39,939 bases of DNA, taken from contig CAMEAW010000011.1 in the NCBI GenBank assembly GCA_945911685.1, forward strand, positions 1-39,939. The letters run 5' to 3'. Source of the DNA: Bordetella parapertussis. Its GTDB lineage: Bacteria; Pseudomonadota; Gammaproteobacteria; Burkholderiales; Burkholderiaceae_B. The position numbers were made by a program, and so were the translations under genes. Below are positions 16,678 to 25,102 of this stretch, piece by piece. Position 1 is the stretch's first letter. Each line of letters begins with the position of its first letter. Under the pieces are notes generated by a model. It was given only the letters and a program-made list of their open reading frames with translations. It made no database searches and had not been told where the DNA came from.

Positions 16678-16973
16678 TGGCTTGGGCCACTACAGTAAGC
16701 GATGGGGTTGTGCTTTCGCTGCACTGTCAGCCTGGGGCGAAGGTCTCGAGGGTGGTTGGGTTACACGACGAGCGGTTGAAGATTCAATTGCAGGCCCCAC
16801 CCCTTGAAAATCGTGCCAATGAGGCCTTGGTCATTTGGCTTGCCGAACAGTTAGGCGTGCCGCGCAAGCAGATCGACTTGCTGACTGGCCAAACCAGCCG
16901 TCAAAAGCGAGTACTGGTGCGCGGCGGCACTCTAGCGCAGGTTGAGCAACTATTAACGACGACTCAAAAGTGA
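16677..16973 (+). CDS. YggU/DUF167-family protein
   Basis: 98 residues if GTG 16677 is the start; it overlaps the last base of the upstream stop, and the frame further upstream runs through the transporter gene and is not conserved. Recognisable family features are L-S-L-H-C-Q-P-G-A-K, the L-K-I-Q-L-Q-A-P-P-L-E-N-R-A-N-E-A-L core and Q-I-D-L-L-T-G-Q-T-S-R-Q-K. This is a small alpha/beta protein found across bacteria, often next to YggT or housekeeping genes, with no established biochemical role. Here it sits at the end of the anion-transporter run. Confidence 0.8.
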   Translation: MAWATTVSDGVVLSLHCQPGAKVSRVVGLHDERLKIQLQAPPLENRANEALVIWLAEQLGVPRKQIDLLTGQTSRQKRVLVRGGTLAQVEQLLTTTQK

Positions 16974-17118
16974 ATGTCGTGACAGTTCGTTGTGCATTGC
17001 TGAGTTCAGCTTTAACATTCCGATTAGGTACGCTAGCGAACTTTCGATTTGTTCACGCTTGATTTCACTCGCGTTGAGGCTTTACAACCCGCGATCATTC
17101 AAACTTTAAGAGCACAAC

Positions 17119-18033
17119 ATGACTCAACCACTTCGGCTAGATCCCAACGCGATCCAATGTATCGGTTTTATCGGTGTAGGTGTGATGGGTGAACCCATGT
17201 GCCGTCACCTGGCAACGAAAAGTCAGTTGAAGGTCTTGGCGTTTGATTTAGATGAACCGCCATTAAAAAGACTTGCCGAATTTGGTGTTCAGTCAGCGAG
17301 TATGGCGCAGATTTCAAAAGAAGCAGACCTTATCTTTTTGTCACTACCGTCTGGTGAGATTGTTTCAAAGGTCGCGCTCGCGCCGGCAGGCTTGCTTGAA
17401 GCAGGACGCTCGGGGCAGATCGTTGTTGACCTGAGCACTTCGCCTTTTGACACTACACAAAAATTGGCGGCTGCGTTTGCTGCTAAAGGTATGTACTTTG
17501 CTGACGCGCCTGTGATGCGCACTCGTGCAGCCGCCGAGGCGGGTACGCTTGCGGTGCCTGTGGGCGCAGCACCCGAGTTATTCGCGCTACTAGAGCCCTA
17601 CATTCAAATGTTTGCGACAGACGTAAGGCTTGCCGGAAAAGCCGGTTCAGGTCAGGTCGTTAAGATCTTAAACAATATGGTCGTCTATGAAACCGTACTT
17701 GCACTTTCAGAGGCTCGCGCCATTGGGGCGCGCGCCGGAGTCGACCCAGAGACGCTTTTTGCAGCGCTAGCCGCTGGCTCAGCTGACAGCTTTGCCCTGC
17801 GTAATCAAGGCTTGAAAGCTATTGTGCCGCAAGAGTTTCCTGAGCGCGCTTTTCCAGTCACTTACGCCCGTAAAGACTTGTCGTATGCGGTAGCGCTTGC
17901 TGAGCAGGTTGGGGTTAATGCGACTGGCGCCAAGAATTTGGTTGCTTGTTTTGACCAGGCGATCGCCGCTGGTCACGGGGCTAAATACGCACCCGCGATA
18001 AGTTTAATATTCGAGCAGGGTAAACTCGATTGA
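17119..18033 (+). CDS. NAD(P)-dependent beta-hydroxyacid dehydrogenase (3-hydroxyisobutyrate dehydrogenase-like)
   Basis: 304 residues. The Rossmann start I-G-F-I-G-V-G-V-M-G-E-P-M (residues 15-27) is the family dinucleotide motif. D-L-S-T-S-P and D-A-P-V-M-R-T-R-A-A-A-E-A-G-T-L form the substrate loop, and G-K-A-G-S-G-Q-V-V-K-I-L-N-N carries the catalytic lysine. Such enzymes oxidise 3-hydroxyisobutyrate, tartronate semialdehyde, 6-phosphogluconate or similar. The substrate loop reads V-M-R-T-R instead of the common V-S-G-G, which points away from classical 3-HIBADH. It precedes the SCP2-like, hydrolase and liv genes in the same direction and may belong to a catabolic unit served by that transporter. 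Confidence 0.87.
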   Translation: MTQPLRLDPNAIQCIGFIGVGVMGEPMCRHLATKSQLKVLAFDLDEPPLKRLAEFGVQSASMAQISKEADLIFLSLPSGEIVSKVALAPAGLLEAGRSGQIVVDLSTSPFDTTQKLAAAFAAKGMYFADAPVMRTRAAAEAGTLAVPVGAAPELFALLEPYIQMFATDVRLAGKAGSGQVVKILNNMVVYETVLALSEARAIGARAGVDPETLFAALAAGSADSFALRNQGLKAIVPQEFPERAFPVTYARKDLSYAVALAEQVGVNATGAKNLVACFDQAIAAGHGAKYAPAISLIFEQGKLD

Positions 18034-18070
18034 CAGCAAGCTAGCCACGCCCTATAAACGACAAATAAGA

Positions 18071-18090
18071 TGCCGTTCTTGAAAACGGCA
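18071..18090. other. Stem-loop between dehydrogenase and SCP2-like gene
   Basis: TGCCGTT (18071-18077) pairs exactly with AACGGCA (18084-18090) around a 6-base loop. It is not followed by a T-run on either side, so it is not a standard intrinsic terminator. It may be an mRNA processing or stabilising hairpin within the operon, about 25 bases before the next start codon. Confidence 0.35.
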
Positions 18091-18114
18091 CGTACAAAAA
18101 TAATAGGATGAGAC

Positions 18115-18498
18115 ATGATTCGTAGCACCGCTGTGACTGGGGCGCAATTGTTGCAGCGCTTTACCCAGGCCGCGTTAACCTTTGCAAAACCTCGCCCTGT
18201 GCATGTCGATATGCTTGTGCAGTTTGATGATGTGCCCGTCATCGTACGGATCCGTGACGGCCGTGTGGCCGAGATCGTAGAAAAAGGTGTGGCGTTGCAG
18301 TCGTGGGATTTTGCGGTCAAGGGTAGCGCCGAAGGCTGGAGTAAGTTTTGGCTAGCGACGCCACCGGCCGGTTGGCATGACCTGCTGGCCTTGAACAAAC
18401 GGCGCGTGTTCACAATCGAGGGTCATTTACACCCCTTGATGGCGCACCTGCAATTCATTAAAGATTTGCTCGCTTCGCCACGTGAGGCAGTAGCATGA
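18115..18498 (+). CDS. SCP2 sterol-carrier-like small protein
   Basis: 127 residues with the strand-rich pattern of SCP2-fold lipid-binding proteins: V-I-V-R-I-R-D-G-R-V near 40-49, D-F-A-V-K-G-S-A-E-G-W near 65-75, then F-T-I-E-G-H-L-H-P-L-M-A-H near 98-110, which matches the late SCP2 segment. The length is typical for a single-domain member. SCP2 proteins bind hydrophobic ligands or acyl-CoA; the function in bacterial catabolic operons is mostly unknown. Its stop overlaps the next gene's ATG by 4 bases, so it is made together with the alpha/beta hydrolase and may present or protect its substrate. The start has an AGGATGAG ribosome site. Confidence 0.62.
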   Translation: MIRSTAVTGAQLLQRFTQAALTFAKPRPVHVDMLVQFDDVPVIVRIRDGRVAEIVEKGVALQSWDFAVKGSAEGWSKFWLATPPAGWHDLLALNKRRVFTIEGHLHPLMAHLQFIKDLLASPREAVA

Positions 18499-19343
18499 GC
18501 GTTAAACTTGAACCGATTGTTGGGCGTTATACAACCTTTGACATTCAGGGTAAACAATGTCGAGTCTATTTTGAAGAGGCAGGCAGCGGCATCCCATTAG
18601 TGTGTTTGCATACCGCTGGTGCTGACAATCGTCAGTATCGCCACATGATGAATGACCCAGAGATCACGTCTCGATACCGAGTGATCGCGTTTGATATGCC
18701 ATGGCACGGTAAGTCGTATCCGCCCGAGGGCTGGCAAGATACCGAATATAAGTTATCGACAGCGTTGTATGTTGATACTGTGATGGCCTTTTGCGCAGTA
18801 CTTGAACTTGACCGCCCCGTGGTCATTGGTTGTTCAATTGGTGGTCGCATCGTCTTGCAGTTGGCCCATCTGCATTCGGATAAATTTCGGGCCTTGATCG
18901 GTGTGGAGGCCGCTGATCATCAGCAGCCCTGGTATGACACCTCGTGGTTGCATCGCGGTGATGTGCATGGCGGTGAGGTGTGCGCAGCGTTAGTGTCGGG
19001 CCTGGTGGCGCCGCAATCGCCTGCTGTACATCGCCACGAAACGCTTTGGCAATATATGCAAGGCGGCCCTGGTATTTTTAAGGGTGACTTATATTTTTAT
19101 CGGGTTGATAGCGACTTACGTGGCAAGTTGACGGGTATCCGTACAGACTTATGTCCGCTATATCTGTTGACGGGCGAATACGATTTTTCGTGTACGCCAG
19201 AAGATACGCTTCGCACGGCTGAGTCGATCCCGGGCGCCGAGGTGACCGTCATGCAGGAAGTGGGTCATTTCCCAATGAGCGAAAATCCAGCGAAATTTCG
19301 TCAATATTTATTGCCGGTTCTGAGGCAGATCGAGGGTGCATAA
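18495..19343 (+). CDS. Alpha/beta-fold hydrolase
   Basis: 282 residues. Oxyanion-hole segment C-L-H-T-A-G at 38-43, D-M-P-W-H-G-K-S at 67-74, nucleophile elbow G-C-S114-I-G-G at 112-117, late acid region L-T-G-E-Y-D-F-S-C and catalytic His in V-G-H-F-P-M-S-E-N-P. This layout resembles small esterases and C-C hydrolases of aromatic or terpene catabolism. No signal peptide is present, so it is cytosolic. It overlaps the SCP2-like gene by 4 bases and lies 132 bases before livK. The substrate is unknown; context suggests a compound imported by the adjacent ABC system. Confidence 0.87.
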   Translation: MSVKLEPIVGRYTTFDIQGKQCRVYFEEAGSGIPLVCLHTAGADNRQYRHMMNDPEITSRYRVIAFDMPWHGKSYPPEGWQDTEYKLSTALYVDTVMAFCAVLELDRPVVIGCSIGGRIVLQLAHLHSDKFRALIGVEAADHQQPWYDTSWLHRGDVHGGEVCAALVSGLVAPQSPAVHRHETLWQYMQGGPGIFKGDLYFYRVDSDLRGKLTGIRTDLCPLYLLTGEYDFSCTPEDTLRTAESIPGAEVTVMQEVGHFPMSENPAKFRQYLLPVLRQIEGA

Positions 19344-19475
19344 CAGATCCGAAAATAAACGCTAATTAATAAAAGCGAAAGACAGAGCAGGAGTTATCAC
19401 AAGTGTAATTTGGTTGTTAAGGTTTGATAGCTAAGCGGGTTGGATTCTTAATTTCACAACGTAGGGGACAAAATA

Positions 19476-20648
19476 ATGAAAATGACAAATATCGCGGCCA
19501 CGTTAGCGTGTTTAGGAGCAGTCGCTACACACACCGTCTTTGCTCAACAAGAGACTTTAAAAATTGGCGCCTCGGTCACATTGTCTGGACCCGGTGCAGC
19601 CTGGGGTGCGGGGATGAAGAATGCGGCAGAATTGGCGGCCGATCAAGTCAACGCAAAAGGCGGACTTGAAGTGGGAGGAAAAAAATATAAAGTTGTTGTG
19701 GTGGCCTATGACGATAAGTATCAAACCAACGAGGCGGTCACAATTGCGAACCGTTTAGTGTTTGAGGACAAAATCCAATATGTTATCGGCCCTGTGGGTT
19801 CGGCCTCAGTCCTTGCGATTCAACCAATCACAGAAAAGGCGAAGGTCATTTTGATGACGCTAGGCTTTACCCCAAAGGCACTTGGCCCGGATAAGCCTTT
19901 CACCTTTCGTCCGCCAGTCACGACAGCAGAGGTGTCAGATCCGCAAATTGGCTGGATTGTTAAAACGCTAGGTGTCAAGAAAGTGGGTGCGTTATTTCCC
20001 AACGATGAAACGGGTCAGGCGATTTCCAAAGACTTAGAGGTTGCCTATAAAAAGGCGGGCTCACAATTGGCAGCGAAAGAGTTTTTTGAGCGCGATCGGG
20101 TTGATTTTGTGCCGTTGTTGACACGTATGATGGCAAAAGGGATTGATGCCATTGAACTTGATGGCAACTCACCAACGACGTCGGGCTTAATTCTTAAGCA
20201 GGCGCGTGAAATGGGCTTCAAGGGTAAGGTTGTACGTACAGGTGGGCCCGCCACACAAGAGATCGTAAACGTCGCAGGCAAGGCCGCTGCTGAAGGGGTG
20301 TTCGTGCACACGCCGCTTGATCCGCAACAGCCGTCAACTAAAGCCTATATCGATATGTACGCAGCGAAATACAAAACCTCGATGAATGGCTTTAGCCCAG
20401 TCTTTTACGACGGTACCAATATGTTGTTTGAGGCAATGCGACGCGCCGGTACCGTGACTGATTCAGATAAGGTTCGCCTTGAACTCGAAAAGCTTACGGG
20501 GTTTGACGGTGTGCTGGGCAAACTCAGTTGGACTGGCAAAGCAACCTATGGCATTGATCATCAACTGAATGCACCTTTCTTTGTTGCAGAAATTAAAGAT
20601 GGTGTTGAGGTCATTCGTGCTCGCTGTACCGTTGCTGGTTGCCAATAA
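19476..20648 (+). CDS. livK: Branched-chain amino acid-type ABC transporter, periplasmic binding protein
   Basis: 390 residues. A cleavable signal peptide of about 23 residues ends at V-F-A-Q-Q, followed by the LivK/LivJ-type periplasmic fold: L-K-I-G-A-S-V-T-L-S-G-P-G-A, Y-D-D-K-Y-Q-T-N-E-A-V, V-I-G-P-V-G-S-A and later F-Y-D-G-T-N-M-L-F-E-A. Two cysteines near the C-terminus could form a disulphide. A GGGGA ribosome site precedes ATG 19476. Homologues in Burkholderiales bind many ligands beyond leucine, including aromatic acids and amides, so leucine specificity should not be assumed. A 231-base gap separates it from the permease genes. Confidence 0.92.
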   Translation: MKMTNIAATLACLGAVATHTVFAQQETLKIGASVTLSGPGAAWGAGMKNAAELAADQVNAKGGLEVGGKKYKVVVVAYDDKYQTNEAVTIANRLVFEDKIQYVIGPVGSASVLAIQPITEKAKVILMTLGFTPKALGPDKPFTFRPPVTTAEVSDPQIGWIVKTLGVKKVGALFPNDETGQAISKDLEVAYKKAGSQLAAKEFFERDRVDFVPLLTRMMAKGIDAIELDGNSPTTSGLILKQAREMGFKGKVVRTGGPATQEIVNVAGKAAAEGVFVHTPLDPQQPSTKAYIDMYAAKYKTSMNGFSPVFYDGTNMLFEAMRRAGTVTDSDKVRLELEKLTGFDGVLGKLSWTGKATYGIDHQLNAPFFVAEIKDGVEVIRARCTVAGCQ

Positions 20649-20763
20649 AAACTAACACCGTAAAGAGTTGGCCAATCGTAGTCACCACTACGGACGCAGA
20701 TTTTTTTCGTCATAATGAGCGAGAAAATCTGCGATGGCAGCGGTCCCCCCAAAACTGCCACGA

Positions 20764-20779
20764 GCTCGGCAGCCCGAGC
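20764..20779. other. Stem-loop in the livK-livH gap
   Basis: GCTCGG (20764-20769) and CCGAGC (20774-20779) form a perfect 6-bp stem with a CAGC loop. It sits in the 231-base space between the binding-protein gene and the permease genes. A structure here could stabilise the livK end of the message or reduce read-through, matching the higher need for binding protein. There is no T-run directly after it. Confidence 0.35.
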
Positions 20780-20879
20780 GCGCTGGCGACTGTCTCACGG
20801 GCTTAGCTGTTAGGCGACTTGTCGTTAGGACAGCGGACTACCGGTGAGATCACCTATGCAATACAGATAAGGAGTTGCT

Positions 20880-21749
20880 GTGGACTGGAGCGTTTTGCTG
20901 GCACAGGCGACGATCAATGGTTTGATTGTGGGGTTGCTTTATTTATTAATGGCGGTCGGCTTCACGCTTGTTTTTGGCGTGATGCGAATGGTCAATTTTG
21001 CGCACGGCGAGTTTTATATGCTGGGTGCGGTCAGCGCGTACTTTTTGACGACGTGGTTGCAATTACCTTTCTTGGCGGCCGTTGCAGTCACGTTTTTTGG
21101 ATCTGTCCTCTTTGGTGGAATGTTGGAGTGGTTGATTCTGCAACCGTTTAGACGCGATGAGTTAAACGGGATGATTGTCACGATTGGCATGGCCATGATT
21201 CTTCAGAATCTTGCTTTGATTTTGTGTGGGCCAGATCCGTTGTCTATGCCTGCCGTGGTTGAGGGTACGCTGCAAGTCGCTGGCATTTTTATCCCGTACT
21301 CGCGGATCTATGTCGTATTTTTTGCGCTGCTTGTGCTGGCACTGTTGTACGGCTATTTGAAATACTCACGGCCGGGTAGAGCCTTACGGGCAGTCGTTGA
21401 AGACTTTGAAATTGCTTCTATTCAAGGGATCCGTGCGCGGATTTATTACCCGCTTGGTTTCGGCCTAGGCGTCGGTTTGGCTTCGATTGCCGGCGCGTTG
21501 ATGGCACCGCTGTTTTCAGTTTCACCGTTCGTTGGCGCTACACCGCTTTTAAAGGCCTTTATTGTGGTGGTGTTGGGTGGCTTGGGCAGTATTCCAGGTG
21601 CCGCGTTTGCGGGCTTGGTGTTGGGACTGATTGAGAGCTATGCCAGTCTGTTCTTTAGCAGCAGTACCGCCGACATGATGATCTTTGCGCTTGTGATGGT
21701 GATGTTGGTGCTTAGGCCGAAAGGCTTGCTTGGAAAAGGAGAGGTTTGA
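20880..21749 (+). CDS. livH: Branched-chain amino acid-type ABC transporter permease
   Basis: 289 residues from GTG 20880, with AAGGAG at 20869-20874. About eight hydrophobic helices; the N-terminal G-L-I/L-Y-L-L-M-A-V-G-F-T-L-V-F-G-V-M-R-M-V-N-F-A-H-G-E segment and the V-V-V-L-G-G-L-G-S-I-P-G-A loop that contacts the ATPase are typical of LivH. It forms the inner-membrane channel with LivM. The stop (21747-21749) is one base before the livM ATG. Confidence 0.93.
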   Translation: MDWSVLLAQATINGLIVGLLYLLMAVGFTLVFGVMRMVNFAHGEFYMLGAVSAYFLTTWLQLPFLAAVAVTFFGSVLFGGMLEWLILQPFRRDELNGMIVTIGMAMILQNLALILCGPDPLSMPAVVEGTLQVAGIFIPYSRIYVVFFALLVLALLYGYLKYSRPGRALRAVVEDFEIASIQGIRARIYYPLGFGLGVGLASIAGALMAPLFSVSPFVGATPLLKAFIVVVLGGLGSIPGAAFAGLVLGLIESYASLFFSSSTADMMIFALVMVMLVLRPKGLLGKGEV

Positions 21750-21750
21750 G

Positions 21751-22713
21751 ATGGCGCATTTTTCAATGCCCGGCTCGTCACTGGGGCGCAAAGAGTGGGG
21801 CTTACTTTCGCTTTTGGGTGTGCTGGCGATTTGGCCATGGTTTATGGGGGCGTTTGTTTTGCATCTCGCCATCTTAACGAGCCTGAACGTTTTGATTGTT
21901 AACGGGCTGTCGATTATTGCGCGTTCGGGGCAATTGTCTTTTGGCCATGCCGCCTTTGCTGCTGTTGGCGCCTACGTGTCGGTACTACTCTCTGTTGAAT
22001 TTGGCCTACCTATTCTCTTGACTAGCGTGATAGGGCTTTTGATGGCGGCACTCGTTGCTCTGCTGTTGGGTTGGGTCATTTTGCGACTGAAGGGCGTTTA
22101 TTTTGTTCTGGTGACATTTTCGTTTGGTGAACTCATGCGCCTGGCGTTACTAGATTGGGGTGAATTGACAGGCGGAGCTAACGGTATCGCAAATATTGCA
22201 CCGATTACGTTATTCGATTTTGCCTTTGATAGTCGGAGTCGGTTTTATGCTCTGGCGTTGTTAGTCGCTTTTTTGTCAATGCTATTGATGCGGCGTTTGT
22301 TTGCCTCTCACTTTGGCCAGGCGATTGATGCTGTGTATGAAAATCCGGCGCTTGCCGAGTCGACCGGTTTGAGCGTGCACCGTATCCAAATAGTGGCATT
22401 TGTCCTGGGTTCGATGTTGGCAGCTTTGGGTGGCATCCTGCAGGCGCGCTATATCGGCTACATCTCGCCAGAATCTTTCAACCCTGGTATTTCAGTCGCC
22501 TTCATCACGATGCTTGTGATTGGTGGGCAGCGTTCTGTGTGGGGGCCGCTGGTTGGCGCTTTGCTGCTCACGCCGCTTCCTGAACTCTTTCGTGGAGCGG
22601 TACATACTCAAAATATTTTTTATGGTGCGGCATTGATTTTGATTCTGCGTTTTATGCCGGGCGGTCTGGCAAGCCTGATGAGTTTGTTCAAGCGCACTGA
22701 GGATAAAAAATGA
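21751..22713 (+). CDS. livM: Branched-chain amino acid-type ABC transporter permease
   Basis: 320 residues. The frame is open from 21730, but ATG 21751 has the ribosome site AAAGGAGAGG (21735-21744) inside the end of livH. LivM features are A-R-S-G-Q-L-S-F-G-H-A-A-F-A-A-V-G-A near 60-77 and the coupling-loop stretch V-I-G-G-Q-R-S-V-W-G-P-L-V-G-A. Multiple membrane helices are present. It ends with a 4-base overlap (ATGA) with livG, so the permease and ATPase are coupled in translation. Confidence 0.93.
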   Translation: MAHFSMPGSSLGRKEWGLLSLLGVLAIWPWFMGAFVLHLAILTSLNVLIVNGLSIIARSGQLSFGHAAFAAVGAYVSVLLSVEFGLPILLTSVIGLLMAALVALLLGWVILRLKGVYFVLVTFSFGELMRLALLDWGELTGGANGIANIAPITLFDFAFDSRSRFYALALLVAFLSMLLMRRLFASHFGQAIDAVYENPALAESTGLSVHRIQIVAFVLGSMLAALGGILQARYIGYISPESFNPGISVAFITMLVIGGQRSVWGPLVGALLLTPLPELFRGAVHTQNIFYGAALILILRFMPGGLASLMSLFKRTEDKK

Positions 22714-23492
22714 AACAAGAGCTCTTGAAAGTTCAAGCGTTATCGCGTCATTTTGGGGGATTAGCAGCACTAAATAACGTCTCGTTTTCTGTGGCGAAGG
22801 GCGAAATCGTTGGCTTAATTGGGCCCAACGGGGCCGGTAAAACGACCGCGTTTAATGTCATTAGTGGAACAATGCCGCCGACGTCGGGCCAAGTAGTTTT
22901 TGCGGGGCAAGATATTTCGGGTGGGCCGCCAAGTCAAGTCGTTGTGTCTGGATTGGCACGCACCTTTCAGTCAACCTCAACGTATCCTCAAATGACAGTG
23001 GCGCAAAATGTGTATCGGGGTTTGTTATCACGGCTTGAGGGCAGCGCAGTGGCGCGCTTAGTTGGCCGTCGTGAGCGCTTATTGAAGCCGGCGCAGGTTT
23101 CAAATGAGGTCGATGCGATTTTGGAGATGGTTGACCTGCAGTCGTGGCGCGAAGTCGCTGCCGGGTCGTTGGCATACGGTTTACAAAAAAAATTGGGGAT
23201 CGCCGTGGCACTGGCAACAAGACCAACAATTTTATTGCTTGATGAACCAGCGGCCGGGCTGAATCACGAAGAGTGCAACGAACTCTCTAAGTTGCTTAGG
23301 CAATTGCAAGAGCAGCAGGGGCTCACCCTGCTGTTGGTTGAACATCATATGGCTCTGGTAATGGAGCTCTGCGAGCGCATTGTTGTATTGGTACAGGGTG
23401 AAAAAATCGCAGAGGGTAGTCCTAGCGAAATTAGAGAAAATCCTGCTGTGGTCGAAGCTTATCTCGGAGCGCCTGATTATGCCCATGCTTGA
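22710..23492 (+). CDS. livG: Branched-chain amino acid-type ABC transporter ATPase
   Basis: 260 residues: Walker A G-P-N-G-A-G-K-T-T, a Q-loop in F-Q-S-T, and Walker B I-L-L-L-D-E-P-A-A-G-L-N followed by the H-loop V-E-H-H. The LivG-type C-terminus (V-V-E-A-Y-L-G) is present. The usual L-S-x-G-x signature reads L-A-Y-G-L-Q-K-K-L, the L-(A/S)-Y-G form common in LivG. It acts on the cytosolic face of the LivHM permease as a partner of LivF. It overlaps livM by 4 bases and livF by 14. Confidence 0.93.
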   Translation: MKQELLKVQALSRHFGGLAALNNVSFSVAKGEIVGLIGPNGAGKTTAFNVISGTMPPTSGQVVFAGQDISGGPPSQVVVSGLARTFQSTSTYPQMTVAQNVYRGLLSRLEGSAVARLVGRRERLLKPAQVSNEVDAILEMVDLQSWREVAAGSLAYGLQKKLGIAVALATRPTILLLDEPAAGLNHEECNELSKLLRQLQEQQGLTLLLVEHHMALVMELCERIVVLVQGEKIAEGSPSEIRENPAVVEAYLGAPDYAHA

Positions 23493-24192
23493 GGTCGAGA
23501 ACCTTACGGTGCGTTACGGTTCACTTGAGGCGGTGCGCGGAATTAATTTCTCGCTTGAGCAGGGGCAAATTGTTGCCCTGATTGGTTCGAATGGTGCAGG
23601 TAAAAGTACAACGTTGAAAGCGTTGATGGGTTTGGTGGACGTGGCGTCAGGTTCGATCAAGTTGAATGGTATTGAATTGACACACGAGGCGGCGGCCTCG
23701 CGCGTGGGACGACGAGTCGCGATGTCACCCGAAGGCAGGCGATTATTTGGTCGCATGACGGTGTTAGATAATCTGATGGTGGGCGCGCACTCGGTGAAAG
23801 TACAGAGCGATATTGCTCAGTCACTACAAGAGGTTTACGCTTTGTTTCCACGAGTGTATGAGCGTCGCAAGCAGCTTGCGGGGTCGCTGTCGGGTGGTGA
23901 GCAACAAATGGTGGCGATCAGCCGAGCGTTGATGGCTAGGCCCAAATTGCTTCTGCTCGATGAACCTTCGCTCGGGATCGCGCCTAAGATTGTGGGTGAA
24001 ATTGCGTCTGCAATCGAACGTTTAAACCGAGACGCCGGCGTGTCGATTGTTCTTGTTGAACAAAACGCGCGCTTAGCGCTTAAGCTTGCGCATCAGGCGT
24101 ATGCACTTGAGCACGGTGAGGTTGTGCGTACAGGCAAAGGCGCTGAATTATTGGCCGACCCCTTTGTACGAAAAGCTTATTTGGGCGTTTAA
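23479..24192 (+). CDS. livF: Branched-chain amino acid-type ABC transporter ATPase
   Basis: 237 residues from ATG 23479; a second ATG two codons later is also possible, and the longer open frame lies inside livG. Walker A G-S-N-G-A-G-K-S-T, the signature L-S-G-G-E-Q-Q-M, Walker B L-L-L-L-D-E-P-S-L-G and H-loop V-E-Q-N are all intact. LivF pairs with LivG to power uptake. The gene ends at TAA 24190-24192, directly inside the left arm of a strong terminator. Confidence 0.93.
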   Translation: MPMLEVENLTVRYGSLEAVRGINFSLEQGQIVALIGSNGAGKSTTLKALMGLVDVASGSIKLNGIELTHEAAASRVGRRVAMSPEGRRLFGRMTVLDNLMVGAHSVKVQSDIAQSLQEVYALFPRVYERRKQLAGSLSGGEQQMVAISRALMARPKLLLLDEPSLGIAPKIVGEIASAIERLNRDAGVSIVLVEQNARLALKLAHQAYALEHGEVVRTGKGAELLADPFVRKAYLGV

Positions 24193-24222
24193 ACAAAAAG
24201 CCGCGCGAGCGACTTTTTGTTT
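24191..24222. terminator. Bidirectional intrinsic terminator between livF and fabI
   Basis: AAACAAAAAG (24191-24200) pairs perfectly with CTTTTTGTTT (24213-24222). The 12-base centre can add a CGC/GCG stem closed by a GCGA tetraloop of GNRA type. The A-rich left arm and T-rich right arm let it stop transcripts from both sides, which suits the convergent livF (plus) and fabI (minus) genes. Confidence 0.85.
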
Positions 24223-24261
24223 GGCATGCGGGTCTTGGAGACTGTAAACGATCTGTTGCGC

Positions 24262-25047
24262 CTACTCGACCAACCCGGCCACAACATTTGAAAAGCCCGA
24301 ATCCACATGCAGGATTTCGCCTGTGACGCCCGAGGCTAAATCTGACAACAAGAATGCGGCCACGTTGCCCACCTGTTCGATGCTGACGTTACGACGCAAG
24401 GGCGAATTCGCTTCGACAAATTTCAATATGCTTGAAAAATCTTTAATGCCGCTTGCGGCCAGCGTTTTAATCGGACCCGCTGAAATGCCGTTGGCACGAA
24501 TACCTTCAGGGCCAAGATTGGCCGCGAGGTAGCGGACTGAGGCCTCAAGCGAGGCTTTAGCCAGGCCCATGGTGTTGTAGTTGGCAAGTACACGTTCGGC
24601 ACCTAGGTAGGTGAGCGTGATCAGGGCGCCATTGCGCCCTTGCATCATCGGGCGCGCTGCCTTCGCTAAGGCCGGAAAGCTGTACGCCGAAATGTCGTGA
24701 GCAATGCGAAAGGCTTCACGCGATAGGCCGTCTAGAAACTCGCCTGCGATCGCTTCGCGCGGTGCAAAGCCGATTGAGTGCACCAAGCCCTCCAGACCAT
24801 CCCAATGTTTGGCAAGCTCGGTAAAGGTGGCTTCGATTTGACTGTCTTCGGCGACGTCACAGGGCAATACGATCTTGCTGCCAAAATCAGCAGCAAATTC
24901 TTTGACCCGCTCTTCAAAACGTTCGCCAACGTAGGTAAAGGCGAGTTCGGCGCCTTGCTCGTGGCAGGCTTTGGCAATGCCGTAGGCAATCGACCGATTA
25001 GAGATGACGCCCGTAATTAAAATGCGTTTGCCAGAAAGAAAGCCCAT
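24262..25047 (-). CDS. fabI: Enoyl-[acyl-carrier-protein] reductase (NADH), FabI
   Basis: 261 residues, the normal FabI length (262 in E. coli). The short-chain dehydrogenase fold carries the FabI-specific cofactor loop [12 protein letters not shown] (residues 13-24) and the active-site set Tyr147, Tyr157 and Lys164, in register with E. coli Tyr146, Tyr156 and Lys163. It performs the last reduction of each fatty-acid elongation cycle in the cytosol and is the known target of triclosan. The gene stands alone between the terminator and mltD, 55 bases downstream of mltD on the same strand. Confidence 0.96.
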   Translation of the reverse strand: MGFLSGKRILITGVISNRSIAYGIAKACHEQGAELAFTYVGERFEERVKEFAADFGSKIVLPCDVAEDSQIEATFTELAKHWDGLEGLVHSIGFAPREAIAGEFLDGLSREAFRIAHDISAYSFPALAKAARPMMQGRNGALITLTYLGAERVLANYNTMGLAKASLEASVRYLAANLGPEGIRANGISAGPIKTLAASGIKDFSSILKFVEANSPLRRNVSIEQVGNVAAFLLSDLASGVTGEILHVDSGFSNVVAGLVE

Positions 25048-25102
25048 AAAAATCCTAGAAATAAAAAGTCAACGAATCGGATCTGCTAAAGCGGATAATG
25101 CG

